Origin: Ceratobasidium sp. AG-K
Lineage: Eukaryota > Basidiomycota > Agaricomycetes > Cantharellales > Ceratobasidiaceae
Assembly (NCBI GenBank): GCA_037039685.1
Contig: JAWNGF010000003.1
Location: 930,001-994,000, forward strand
Length of the DNA stretch: 64,000 bases
Reading direction: 5' to 3'
Below are positions 34,921-46,022 of the stretch, piece by piece. Below the pieces are notes generated by a model. That model did not search any database, was not told the origin of the DNA, and was given only the letters and a program-made list of their open reading frames with translations. Numbering within the stretch: the stretch's first letter is position 1; every line of letters begins with the position of its first letter. A program made the position numbers and the translations under genes.

Positions 34921-36969
34921 ATGAGCGTTGCTACTCCTCGGGTTCCGCTTTCGAATCGTGCTACGTCTGCTCGCTGGACAACTGGAGGTCCTGACACTCG
35001 GACAATCGATATGCTGCCGGCATCGACCATCACCGCTGTTGCAACGGCTCCCCCTCGCGTACCCAACCATAAGCGCGCTCGCTCCCCCGATGTCGAACGC
35101 AACGACGACGATGCCCACAAGCGCTCTCGTGGAAGTGTGGCAGCCCCCAGAGACGACCGAGCTGCTGAGGAGCGGGCCCAGAGACTCCAACGCCAGCAGG
35201 ACCGCGAGCACTACCGAAATAGTTACCTCAAAGCCTTTCCTAATTTCGTCTTTTATTTCGACAATGTCGACCCGGCTACCAAGGATCGCCAGACTCGCAC
35301 GGTCGCTTCTCTCGGGGCTGTGAGTTTGCGTGTTGCCTCGGCGATTTGCATGCTGATTTCAACGCTTGATTTGTGATATGGTTAGCGCGTTGAGCAATTC
35401 TTCTCCCGCAATGCCACCCACGTTATCACCAGCTGTCCTCGCTCTCGCATCGATGCTCTGGCGGCAGAAGCGGCGTCCAACAAGGAGAACAACCCCAAGA
35501 AGAATCAGGACGCATCCAGGAGCCCCGTAAAAGCCGCCGTGCCATCGACTTCCAAGCCTAGACTGTGAGTGCTCTTTTTGATCGCTAGCTTTTCGGGTTA
35601 ATTAAATGTATGCAGTTCTGAGCTGCCAGAGAACGTCCTGCTCACCAAAGCCATTGGGTATGGCATGAAAATTTGGGAAGCTACTAGTTCGTATTCGCCA
35701 CTGCATCTATCACATTGACCCTAACTGCTACTATCCCAGAACTGACCAGTATTCTCGAATCGATTACCCACACCCACCGAAACCCCCGTTCCGCCACCCC
35801 CTCTGCCCAACCCACCCTCGAACATCTCCTCGCCTCAGAACGCCGTCACGGCACCCACGAACGTGACCCTACTGCCCGTCGTGCCGATTGGACATACTTT
35901 CCCCGCAATTCACATGTCCTTCTCGTGGAGGATGTGACCGGCGTGCATGCGACTATAGCCACTCGTGATTTCGGTACAAGCCTGTTGGAGGAGCCAAACC
36001 TGGATGGCCTATATGCCACGCCCACCCGGACGCGCGAGGACCGTTTTGCGAACCTCCCAAAGGCAACAAGCGAGAGCAAGGCCAGGATCGACCGCGCGAC
36101 AGAGACCCGTCCGGAGCCATGCGTCGCAGGGCCAATTCCTTTTCGCACACGCGGGTTCAACGACGTTCGCTTGGAGGTGAAGCCGAACCTGAACGGGAGG
36201 TGGAAGAGGACCCCGATGTCGAACAGGCCGAGTACATCGCTGCGTCGGGGAACAGTGTGGCGATTACGTCAAACGTTGGTACCACTTCCACCGCCGTTGC
36301 TGCCCCTGGGATACCTCGCGTGAGGTCGACGCTGCGCTTCCAGGCCCTGGCCAAGGGTACAGGTGGGGCAAGTGCGATGCCTCCGCCCAAAGTCATCCGC
36401 AAAGCCAAGAGCACAAACACATTGTCTCTACGACTTCCCGCTCGAGAAGAAAAGAAGAAGCCTGGCTACTGCGAAAACTGCAGGGCGCGGTTTGAAGACT
36501 TTGATCAGGTATGAACGCCGATCAATCCTTTTGGCAAACTAGGCTAACTCGACGGGAACCAGCACGTGAATGGCACCAAACACCGCAAATTTGCCGTCAA
36601 GGACAATAATTTCCGCGAGTTGGATGCCCTCTTGGAGCGTATCGTGCGTCGACCCATCGAGCCCGTTGGATTCTACGAGGACGATGACTCGGGCCATTAC
36701 GACGAGGATATCAGCCAGGGCTATGGTCTCGAGGAAGACGTTGGTGACTCATCGGAGGATTATGGAGAGGTTCTCACGTTAGGAGATGTGAGTGGGTACA
36801 CAGGTTTGGCGCAACCAGCGCTAATCTCCTGCGTGGTTTAATTTCAGGACTACGTCGACCGCTATCATTATCCGGGGATGATCACGGAAAAGGCAGGTTC
36901 GAGGCCGATAGCGACGTGATCGTTGTCGAGCCCGGCGATACGCAGCCCGAAGAAGACCTCGAAATATAG
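34921..36969 (+). CDS. DBF4: Dbf4/Dfp1-like regulatory subunit of Cdc7 kinase, with two apparent frameshifts
   Basis: The product activates and targets the Cdc7 kinase that licenses replication origins. The ATG at 34921 (MSVATPRVPLSNR) is preferred over an in-frame ATG at 34855 because it resembles the family start. Residues FPNFVFYFDNVDPATKDRQT and RVEQFFSRNATHVITSCP form the N-terminal BRCT-like motif. RNSHVLLVEDVTG begins motif M, and GWPICHAHPDARGPFCEPP continues it. The zinc finger is clear: KPGYCENCRARFEDFDQ, an intron, then HVNGTKHRKFAVKDNNF (C-x2-C ... H-x4-H). Inside motif M the frame changes near the TTT at 35969-35971, and near the GGGG at 36874-36877 it changes again before an acidic tail ending EEDLEI at 36969. 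Without the second change it stops at 36919. The gene should be essential, so sequence error is likely. Confidence 0.85.
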
Positions 36970-39370
36970 ACTTTGACACGCACCATGCACGTCCCTCCTC
37001 ATTTTCTTCCTCATCCGTTCGCCTGTTCTCGCGCAACACAACGCATTGTCTTTGTCTTTTTGGCCCTCTTCATGTTTTGGCAGGCTTTCATACAATCCGT
37101 TATTCACTCCAGTTTTTGTGCGCTCCATCCACGTCAATACATCCTAAACTTGTGTATGATAGTATCCGGGTATTCTATTTAAGTGTTTATGTGCAATGCA
37201 CCAGTAATACATGTTAATTTCGCGAACCGAGTCCCAAAACAAAGGGGCACGATGTGGCAATCACGTGGCTATGGCCAGAACCGACGAATCTATACGCACA
37301 CAAAGTCAAGAATGCAAGGTAACACATGTTCAATCAAAAGAAGCATATAGGTACAACGGTTATTTCAGTAACATTAGTGCGTAGAAGCCCTGCGGTATCG
37401 CCGCATATAGTCTAAAATTCCAAAGATTAATCGAGAAATCCACCCAAAAAGAGAAAACAAGAGGCATTTCGTGGCGCAGCGTTGATTTCGAATCGTCGGT
37501 GTGCTCGTTACAGAGCATCAATTCATTGTTATTGATTTTCAATGGCCCACTGTCGTTGGAGGACCTGTTTTTCTCCTCTCCGTTGGATAGACAGTGGAGC
37601 GACCGGAGCCAAGTCAGCAACATCTGGAGATGCCCCGCGAGAAGGTATGTCCTCGTGCGTAGTCTGCGACTCATGGTCTTCCCGGTTCAACAGCATGGGC
37701 TGACGAGGGGCGTACGGAGGAGGTGCGCCGTCTGCTTGCGCGGTCATAGATGAGCGGATTGTCGAACCAAATACGTATGTAAATGCATCCTGCAAGTCCA
37801 ACGGAGCAGGTGGGGGATAGCGTCGAGGGTCGGGGCACGAGTGAGTTGGCGGCGAGAGGGTGAAGGCGAGTGTTGGATGGCAAGTGGCTTGGCCAGTGGG
37901 GGTGGGTCCTCCTGTAACTCTGAGGAGTTTGTCACTGGATGGGTATCGGTATTTGGCAGCTGTCCAGCCCTTGGGGCTGATGGCGTAGGGTCAACCAAAC
38001 CGAGGGCTGCTAGCAGTATGCGCCCGCTTTCATCCTCGTCTTCCTCATCTACTTCTCCCTTCTGTTCTTCTGTGCTATAGACGGACGTTTGGAGCGTTGA
38101 AGTAGTAATATTGGGGAGATGAAAGAGGCTAGTGGTAGCACTCGACGGAGCTTGGGCGTCAAGAATCCCGTTATTGATATACGGGGACGACCTGTTAAAG
38201 AGTGGGGAGTACCCCTCGATTATCATTCCGTATCTTCGAGTATCTCGAGTTGATGAACCCAGACCTGTTTCAGGCTTTGGAGTTTGAATGAGCAAAGCCC
38301 CGAATCAACTAACAAGCATATTTTAGCGCTCACCTCGGTTGGTTCCTCATGATCTATTGTTATCACAGGTACATTTGAGGGGGCATATTCGTTGGGTATA
38401 TACGGAGTCAGTGCGTCGGCCATCGCATGAGCACTGGACCTGATACCCTGCATCGAATGATTCCCATCCCTAAGTAGTGGGGTCCGGTACCATGTTCGCT
38501 TGGTCACTGCCGGCCTGGTTTCTATTGGGTCAGGGACACCGACAATGCTCAAGGTTGAGGAGACGAGTAAACGGATTGAGGGACGTCGTTTCTTCGGCCC
38601 ATTCTTCTCATGGCACGTGACGGCGGCTACCTCGCGATCCATCCTCATATACTTCGCATGTGCTTGAGATAATGCGGACAGGGGGATGTTGGAATAGGTA
38701 GCCTTTGGTGGAGCTTGGATGTGAGTGAAGGCGCCAATCATTGTGAATGGGAGCAGGCAGGAAACGGGAGGAGGAGTGGGGGTGGCGAATTGCTGGTGGT
38801 TGAGACGCGACACAAGTCCATTTTGTACGTCTGGTACGAGACCCGGGTTATCTGCAACGTGCACAGGCCTTCCAGAATGGAGAAACCTACGAGCGGGCCA
38901 TCTGGCCATACCTCTTTGGGGAATTTGATATCATCGATTGGTTAGCTGGAAGATCGCAGTGCCACAATCGACCGCGAATCTCGACAGCGACCTGACAAAA
39001 CGTCATGTGCACCTAAGAGATAAAGAAAGGTCAACTTACTTGTTTTCGAGCGCTCTTGGCTGTGACCCATCCGGGGCGTCTGGACTCCGACAAGCGTTGA
39101 TCCCCTTGCACATACCACGCCTGAGGATCAGCGGTGGTTAGTCTACTCGAATCAACACGACCGTCTTGCAACAGCATGGCAGGCTTAACTTTGAGCTACC
39201 TTTGCATCTAGGAACATCCCTGAACATACAAGTGCAGAGGACCAAAGCCCAATTTACAATAACATAATTTGATGTCTTGAATCCAGGAACAGCTTACAGG
39301 CTGCAGTGCAGGCAAGTTGAATTGTCTGGTTCGCTCTAGAAGTCTTCAAACGCTGAGAGAAATCCACTCT
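36835..39370. repeat. Tandem segmental duplication, copy 1
   Basis: The unit runs from the last DBF4 intron through the DBF4 3' end and 3' flank, the leftward unknown gene, and its 5' flank. It is repeated at about 39495-42110 with the same order and orientation. Boundaries are approximate, read by eye from matching blocks such as TTTAATTT-AG-GACTAC and GCATTGTCTTTGTC-TTTTGGCCCTC. The copies are diverged, with indels. Confidence 0.8.
37529..38741 (-). CDS. Unknown Ser/Pro-rich protein, copy 1 of tandem pair (apparent frameshift)
   Basis: Not recognised as any known family. Two exons: the first starts at ATG 38741 (MIGAFTHIQAPPKATYSN) and has basic clusters (KKRRPS, RTWYRTPLLR) and HSMQGIRSSAHAMAD. 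After an intron, the second gives RRYGMIIEGYSPLFNRSSPY, an acidic EVDEEDEDESGRILLAALGL, a Pro-rich stretch, LDLQDAFTYVFG, PPPYAPRQPML (a PPxY-type motif) and APLSIQRRGEKQ. It ends IENQ. Between TLDAIP and PAPLDLQDAF the frame must shift within the GGGGG run at 37812-37816 (CCCCC on the coding strand); copy 2 reads VPPPLDSQDAFAYVFG there without interruption. No signal peptide or membrane helix. The acidic/basic pattern suggests a soluble regulatory protein (inference). Confidence 0.62.
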
Positions 39371-39513
39371 TGCGAGAAATGTAGATTGAGTGGGATGTTG
39401 GTTCGTAAACGATCACCGCCAAAAGATACCAGCCTCGCTATCATCTAGTGTTTAAAAATGTAAACCCTTTACATTTTACTCGCCCCTATAATATCTTGTG
39501 TAGTTTAATTTTA

Positions 39514-39640
39514 GGATTACATGGACCACTAGCATTACCCGGTGAACATCGAAGTAAAAAGTGGATTCGGGGTCGGTAGCGATGCGATCATTGTCCTACC
39601 CGGTGGTACTCATTCCGAAGAACTGGAACTATCGACTTTG
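39514..39640 (+). pseudogene. DBF4 last-exon fragment (duplication remnant)
   Basis: This is a degenerate copy of the DBF4 C-terminal exon, with recognisable nucleotide identity but interrupted frames (for example GACCACTAG for GACCGCTAT). It lies just inside the left edge of duplication copy 2 and lacks the rest of the gene, so it cannot encode a functional Dbf4. It marks the direction and extent of the duplication. Confidence 0.75.
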
Positions 39641-40232
39641 GCGCCCTGTCACACACAGCCCCCTCCAGACCCTCCTCCACTGAGTCATCCGCTCCCCTAT
39701 GCTTGTGCAACTTGCGCACAACACACGCATTGTCTTTGTCCTTTTGGCCCTCTTCACATTTTGACAGGCTTCCATTAACCCTGTTATTTACTGTGGGTTT
39801 TGTGCGCTCCATCCACGTGATATATCCTAAACCTGCTATGCATATGATATTAATCGGGTATTTTATTCAAGTGCTTATGCATGATACACGAGAAATACAT
39901 GTTAATTTCGCGAATCAACGCGTAGGGTGAGGGGAAGTACAGGACGACCATCAAGTGGCTACGATTACAATCGGTGAACGAATCACAAACGAAAAAGGCG
40001 AAGACTGCATAGGCGTTACGCGTTCAATAAAAGAAGCATGTGGGTACAATAATGATTGGCTCAGCGACATCAGGGCATAGAAGTCTTGGGTATCACCGCA
40101 TATAGATGCAATCCTGAAGGCAAAACGAACGATCATTGGAAACAAGGGGTAAACAAAAAAGACTTTCGCAGCCCATTTTAGTGTAGGAGCGCCGATGCGC
40201 TCGTAAATGGGTGTCAATGCATCATGATAGTG

Positions 40233-41477
40233 TTAGTACCGGTTCTCAACGGCCCACTGGCGCTGGATAACCTGTTTTTCTCCTCTTCGTTGAATAGACA
40301 ATGGTGCGACCGGAGCAAATTCAACCGCACCTGTAGGTCGTTCGCGAGATAGCACGTCCCCGCGCATGATCTGGGATCCATAATCGCTTGGGTTGTATAA
40401 CATAGACTGGCGAGCGTCATATGGAGGAGGTGCACCGCCCGGCGCTATCATGGATGAGCGGAGTGTTGGGCCAAATACGTATGCAAATGCATCCTGTGAG
40501 TCCAACGGAGGGGGTACGTGGATAGCGTTAAGAGCTGAAGTATGGGCGCCCCGGTTGCGAGGGAGTGAAGGGAGGCGTCGGATGGCGAGTGGTTTGGTCG
40601 GTGTGGGTGGGCGTACTTGCAGCTCTGGAACAAGAACATCATTATTTTGGCTCTGGGAGTCTGTGACCGAATACGCGTCGGTGCCAGATAGCCGCCTAGC
40701 CTCAGGAGCTGACGGTGTAGGGTCCGCCAAACCGAGTGCAGCTAGAAGTATGCGCCCGCTTTCATCCTCGTCTTCCTCATCTATTTCCGCCTTTTGTTCT
40801 ACTACGCCGTGGACGGGCGCTTGAGGTATTGAAGGGCCAGCACTGGGAATATGAAGAAGGCTACTGGTAGTACTCGATGGAGGTTGGACGTCAAGGAAGT
40901 CGTTGTTGATATATGGCGACGACCTGCTAAAGAGCGGCGAGTGTCCTTCCATAATCACTCCGTATCTTCGACTGGCTCGAGTTGACGGGCCGGAGCGTAC
41001 TTCGGTCTTTGGAGTTTGAATGAGCAAAGCTCCAAGCCCCCGACAAGCTGGTTTAAGTGCTTACCCTGCTAGTTGCTCAGAGTCTATCGTTACCGCAGGC
41101 CCGGCAGAGAGGAAGCCTTCTTTCTGTCCGCCCAGAGTAGACGTATCGGCCATCACATGGGTACTGGACGCGATATCCTGCATCGAATGATTTCTCCGCC
41201 TAAGCAGGGGAGTTTGGAACCATTTCCGCTTGGTTGTCCCCCCCGGACTGGTTTCAATTGGACTAGGAGCTTCCGCGAGGTTTGTGCTCGAGGAGACAAG
41301 TAAACTAGTGGTAGATGGCCGTTGTTTCTTCAGCTGGTTCTTCTCATAGCGTGTGACGGCCACCACCCCACGACCCACCCTGATATGCTTCACTGGCGCT
41401 TGAGATGACCCGGACAGGGGAACATTGGAATATGTACTCTTTGGCGGAACTTGAACGTGGGTAAATGCGCCGCTCAT
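40233..41477 (-). CDS. Unknown Ser/Pro-rich protein, copy 2 of tandem pair
   Basis: Paralogue of the gene at 37529-38741. Exon 1 (ATG 41477, MSGAFTHVQVPPKSTYSNV) has KKQRPSTTSLLVSSS, KRKWFQTPLLRRRNHSMQDI and ends EQLAG. Exon 2 gives RRYGVIMEGHSPLFSRSSPY, EIDEEDEDESGRILLAALGL, KPLAIRRLPSLPRN, VPPPLDSQDAFAYVFG, PPPYDARQSML, APLSIQRRGEKQ and VENRY. Exon 2 is uninterrupted where copy 1 breaks. At the exon 1 donor the phases fit only if one more G is present in the run at 41064-41066 (CCC on the plus strand). The acidic EEDEDESGRILLAALGL block and the QRRGEKQ end are the best conserved parts, hinting at functional constraint. No known domain; a PPPY motif is shared. Confidence 0.65.
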
Positions 41478-42728
41478 CGTGGGTGGGAGATGGCAGACAG
41501 CAGAAGGGGGGTGGCAAATTGTTTATGGTCGCCCGATGCCAATCCATCTTGTATATCTGGCACAAGATCTGACTTATCTGCAACGTGCCCAAGGCACCCA
41601 AACTCAAGGCTTGCCATGCTGGGAAATTTACGAGCCGGTCATTTAGTTATGTCCCTTTGAGGAATTTGATATATTCAATTCCTTTATTGTGGCGCTGTGC
41701 CTCCTGACCGAATCTCGACAGCGACTCCACAAAACATCCTGGGGACCTGAGCACTCCAGATTTAGGCAAATACTTTGTTTCCAAGCGCTCTCGCCGTGGC
41801 GCATCTGGGACATCTTACCCTCTCGAGGCATGGAATCTCGGTCCCGAAATACTTCGGGCACAGTAATCTCGAGTCAACGCAGGAGCTTATGTGACGATGC
41901 GCCTCGCTTGAACTTGGAGATCCCCCAATCTCGAGGAACGTCTACGTAGAGCGTCGAAGGCCGGAAGTATAATTCGAAATTGCGAATCCAGGAACAGCGT
42001 GTACCCAACCTTGTGTGTCGACAAGTTTGTAAACTGGTTGAATTTGTTTCTGGGGTAGTTCAAATGCTCGCAATAAATCTTCCCGAGTATAGTAAACGAC
42101 CATTTCCCGGACACCTGGTATCATGATAATTGTCTCAGCTTGAAGGTGCGAACCCTCTGCGATAACCGACCCCCTCCCCCCAAATAACGCTAGCTGCTTG
42201 GTTTGAATTCAAACATATAAAACCTCCCGTAACATCGTGCACGCGATCGTACGTGTAGAAAAGCGGCACCTCACAGCTCTCCAAGCTGGATGCTGGGTAG
42301 CTTGCAACGACTGGGGTCTTCCAGCATGTGCACGCTCCGGCTCTTGAACGGTTCCTGGACTACGATAGCTGTGAACGAGCTGTTTTGTATTTCATTGTGG
42401 CCATTCCCCTATGTTAGCCATTGATCCAAATTTGTGAGGTATTCAAGTGCTCCCCGCAATGCGGCCCGGGCGCTGAAACGATGTTATATTATTTTGAGTG
42501 CTCCTATACAGTTTCAGTCAATCACGCGATCCGAACCCAGCATTCTTAATCCGGGGTGTACAGCTCAATATCTATCACTCTCCGCTGGCTAGCTGTGGTA
42601 TTTTACTTGGACCTCGGCGAGCTTCACGTTAAGATTCGGGGTATCGTCTCTTTAGAATTTCGATTACTCTTGCCTTTTCGACCTATTGGCTGAGTACACT
42701 GGCGCAGTTTCCCGGTTCGCGGATATCA

Positions 42729-44942
42729 ATGAACGGCGATGAGCTATCCCCTACGAAACCGAAGAGGACAGCGGTCAGGAGTTGACTGCCCTCGCTCCGA
42801 TCGAGGAGTCAAGTCCTTTGGAATATAATGTTACTTTTTTCAACGCAACATTGCTCAACACCTCCGCCATAGTAAGATGGAATTCTTGAATCGTGGTTTA
42901 TCTGCCAATTTCACGGTAACTTGTAGATAGGAACTGGAATCTTCTCTACGCCAAGCGTAATTCTAAGGGCTGTTGGTTCGCTAGGGATGCTATTCGTTCT
43001 ATATCTCATTGCGCCATTCATCACATGGGGTATGGACTAACCAACGTTTTTGCATGCGTCGGTTAGAACTAAATGTTGATTTACCCAGCTGGATTGATGG
43101 TATACATCGAAATGGCTTCAATGTGCGGCCATAAAAGATCGGGGGCGGAGGTAGTATATTTGGTGAGCCTAAGCCGTTCCGCTGCGTGAAGGGGCCTCAC
43201 GGCTTGCAGGAGGAAGCGTACCCTAGACCACGCTACTTACTCTCAACAACGTTTGCACTTGCAACAGCACTGTTAACTAATGCGTGTGTCAATTCGACGG
43301 GTGAGTAATGAAAAGCCATGCGACTTTGACTGAGTACCCCTTTCTGTGCTCAGTATTCGCCAAGCATATGCTCCATGCATTGGACGTTGAAGTAACACCG
43401 TTTAACCAGCGCTCCCTAGCAGTTTCGATGGCAACTTGTGCAATTTGGGGTTAGTGGTGAATGGGCTAAAATTATTATTGAGCTGATAGCGACAATGTCG
43501 CGTTGTACAAGTCTGCTTATTCTCGAATAAATGGGCCCTACGAGCGAACAATGTTGCGGCGGTATTCAAGATAGGTATTTTGATCTTGTAAGAAAGCATG
43601 TCACACTTGGATTTGCCCTTATATTTTACCAGTATTTCCGCTACGGGTGCGGCCTGTATGCTTGGTTGGACAACAGCTCCTCACACCAACAACTTGAGGA
43701 ACCCTTTCGCGGGCTCGACATACGAAGCCAACCCGCTTGCTACGTGTGAGTAGTATATAACGATATTAAAAACACATTATATTCAGTGTACCACGTAGCT
43801 CTTGTAAAGGCTTTATACAACTATGTCGGTTGGAACACGGTTCTTGGTCTCATGGCGGAGGTCAAAGGTCGTAATCCGATCCGCACGGTTCGACGAGCGG
43901 GAGCTGCTTCTATTCTGATTGCAGCATTTTTGTTCATCACCACGTTGATATCATTTTCTCTCGTATTGACCAAAGAAGAGATACTCGGAGCCAACGAGGT
44001 CTTGGGCGCACTCTTCTTTAGAAAGGTGTATGGAGACACAGCGGCGGATAGGTTATTCCCACTATTTATTGGATTTAGCATATTTGGGAATATTGTGTCG
44101 GTGGTAGGTATTTGCTTATTCGCCAGTGATATTTGACCGAAAGATCCTAGACCTTCTATTACACGCGTACGGTGCGAGAGGCGGGGCGACAAGGCTTTTT
44201 TCCGTTCGCCACATTCTGGAGCCGGGTCGGAAGATTCAAGACGCCGTACGGGCCAGTCCTCCTCAAATGGATAGTCTCTTGTTCCCTGATTATCATTGTT
44301 CCTGCCCAAGATATCTTTGCCTTCCTAATCGATCTCACATCATATCCAGCATCGGTGCGTAAGCGAGGTGCCGGTAGTCTTAGCAGCGTCGTAGATATTA
44401 ACGCCTGATTGAAGATCTTTGCTTTTTTGGTATCATGCGGCGTCTGGGTTTTAAGGCGACGAAGGGCTGCCCTTGGACTGCCAGAGCACGCATACAAGGC
44501 ACCAAATTTTATTGTGGGGGTATACGTTATACAAAGTGTCGCTCTACTCGTTATGCCTTGGTGAGTTTGGAAAATACGTAACTATCAAGTCTGATCCTAA
44601 CCTATTAATTTAGGATTCCACCGAAAGGAGGTTGGCACGGTGGTGACGTCAGCTTCTTTTATGCAGCATATTGTGTTGTCGCAGTCCTATTCTTGTTGGT
44701 TAGTAGCAGATACTAAAAGTCTTTAGTCGTAGCTTAAATATCCTTTTCAGCTATGCGGATTCTACTACTGGCTGCGGTTCTATGCTCTACCTCGATGGTA
44801 CCGATATGAGCTTGTCGAAAAAACAGTCTCTCTCCCTGGAGGCGTTAAAACAGTAGTATTAACCAAGATGTTCAAGAATCACATGGGGGGTGATGAGCAG
44901 CCCTTGCTTCATGAGGGGCGAGGGGTCGGATATGTAGACTAG
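42729..44942 (+). CDS. MUP1-type amino-acid permease A (first of four tandem copies; break near start)
   Basis: An APC-superfamily permease of the fungal high-affinity methionine permease (MUP1) type, a plasma-membrane transporter with about 12-13 helices. Many short introns are removed. Exons give ELTALAPIEESSPLEYNVTF, IGTGIFSTPSVILRAVGSLG (TM1 with the unwound G-x-G-I-F), WAGLMVYIEMASMCGHKRSG, EEAYPRPRYLLSTTFALAT, FSNKWALRANNVAAVFKI, NYVGWNTVLGLMAEVKGRNP, LVLTKEEILGANEVLGALFF, TRTVREAGRQGFFPFATFWS, YGPVLLKWIV, CGVWVLRRRRAALGLPEHAY and WIPPKGGWHGGDVSFFYAAY. The tail ends LLHEGRGVGYVD. The ATG at 42729 (MNGDELSP) reaches the conserved frame only if one C is added to the CCCC at 42748-42751; otherwise there is no in-frame start. 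Confidence 0.82.
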
Positions 44943-46022
44943 ACGACTGAGACAAGTTTTTTCAATGCTAAGCGATTATGAGGCATAGTCATGAAAACTG
45001 AGAACTTAGGGCTGGAGAGCACATAAGGAAACCGAAAATTATTGAGAGGGAGACTCAAGTTAAGGCAGGAGGCGGCTCCATTGGCTCTGTTAGGCTTTAT
45101 CGTCAGGGAGGCTGGCTGCACACCTCACTGGAACCTACGATGAAAATGGTAGTGAGCCCCTAATTTCAAATGCAGCGCCGCGCATATACGTTGCTCATAC
45201 CCTTAGCTTGGGCCTCGGTTGGCTGACGCACGACTCAGAGTAGCTTCAGCGCACTTGGCCCAATGAACAGGAAGACAAAAGTGCCATCAGCCAGCCTGGG
45301 TCCAGTCCGTATGGACTACGGCATGTCGGTGGAGCGACCCAGTTTTAGGCCCTATCTGAAGCCTTGCATTCTTGGACGCTACCGCAATTACTCGGGATGT
45401 GTAAGGGTGATAACCTGAAGCTTGGTTGTCTCTCACACTTGGCTACGTGGCAATGAAATATAAGATACACGTCCACCTATGCCAGTTAGGCAGGAACGAT
45501 AAACACACTGATATAATATCGAGGCACGATTAGAGTCGTATGCGGTCACCAGCTCCCCAATATTATCACACAAACCTTCCCATGCGCCTCAGGCTACGCG
45601 ACTTAAGTTGAATTTCCCTAATAAATGTAGTGCTGCATGTATGCGACTCGTAGTCTTAGAAGCCAGCCGCTTGCGCTTTGCGTTCGGAATATTTGGATGG
45701 TAAATAAAATTACCCGATGGATTGGGCGTCTCAGAGAGTATCGTATTCTCTGGAGTAAGTAGTATATCTCGGAACCGTTGCTTCGTTGGCGGGCCAGTGC
45801 AAAACCGAGGGGTTAGCTTCGATGAATCACGTGATACTGATCTTGGGATCCCCGATTGGGAGGTCACTGTTCAACAACCACAATCGCACCTCGTTGGGTG
45901 TTGAAGCCTTGCACCACTAACCCGAGAACCTACCTATCCTATCAGCTGTTTTTAAGGCTCTCCATTTATCCGTAATTTGTCGTTATTCGCATTATCTAGG
46001 CTCAGCTAGGGCTGATTCTCAA
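44943..46022. other. Intergenic between permeases A and B
   Basis: About 1.1 kb. A 92-codon minus-strand frame (45589-45867) has a basic stretch NAKRKRLASK but no start context, splice partner or homologue I recognise. No repeat unit shared with the shorter B-C or C-D gaps was noticed. Confidence 0.4.

Larger units (their letters stand above)
39495..42110. repeat. Tandem segmental duplication, copy 2
   Basis: Diverged repeat of about 36835-39370. Its left end (39514-39640) aligns with the last DBF4 exon: GGATTACATGGACC against GGACTACGTCGACC, and GCGATGCGATCATTGTC against GCGACGTGATCGTTGTC. It carries no upstream DBF4 exons. Its body carries the second unknown gene, and its right end repeats that gene's 5' flank (CGAATCTCGACAGCGAC, AATCCAGGAACAGC). 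Confidence 0.8.

Noticed and set aside
45589..45867. 92-codon minus-strand frame between permeases A and B
   Set aside because: Slightly basic, but no start context, partner exon or recognisable family. Left as intergenic.
44943..46022. Transposon insertion between permeases A and B
   Set aside because: No inverted repeats, target-site duplications or transposase-like frame could be seen; the gap is only somewhat longer than the others.
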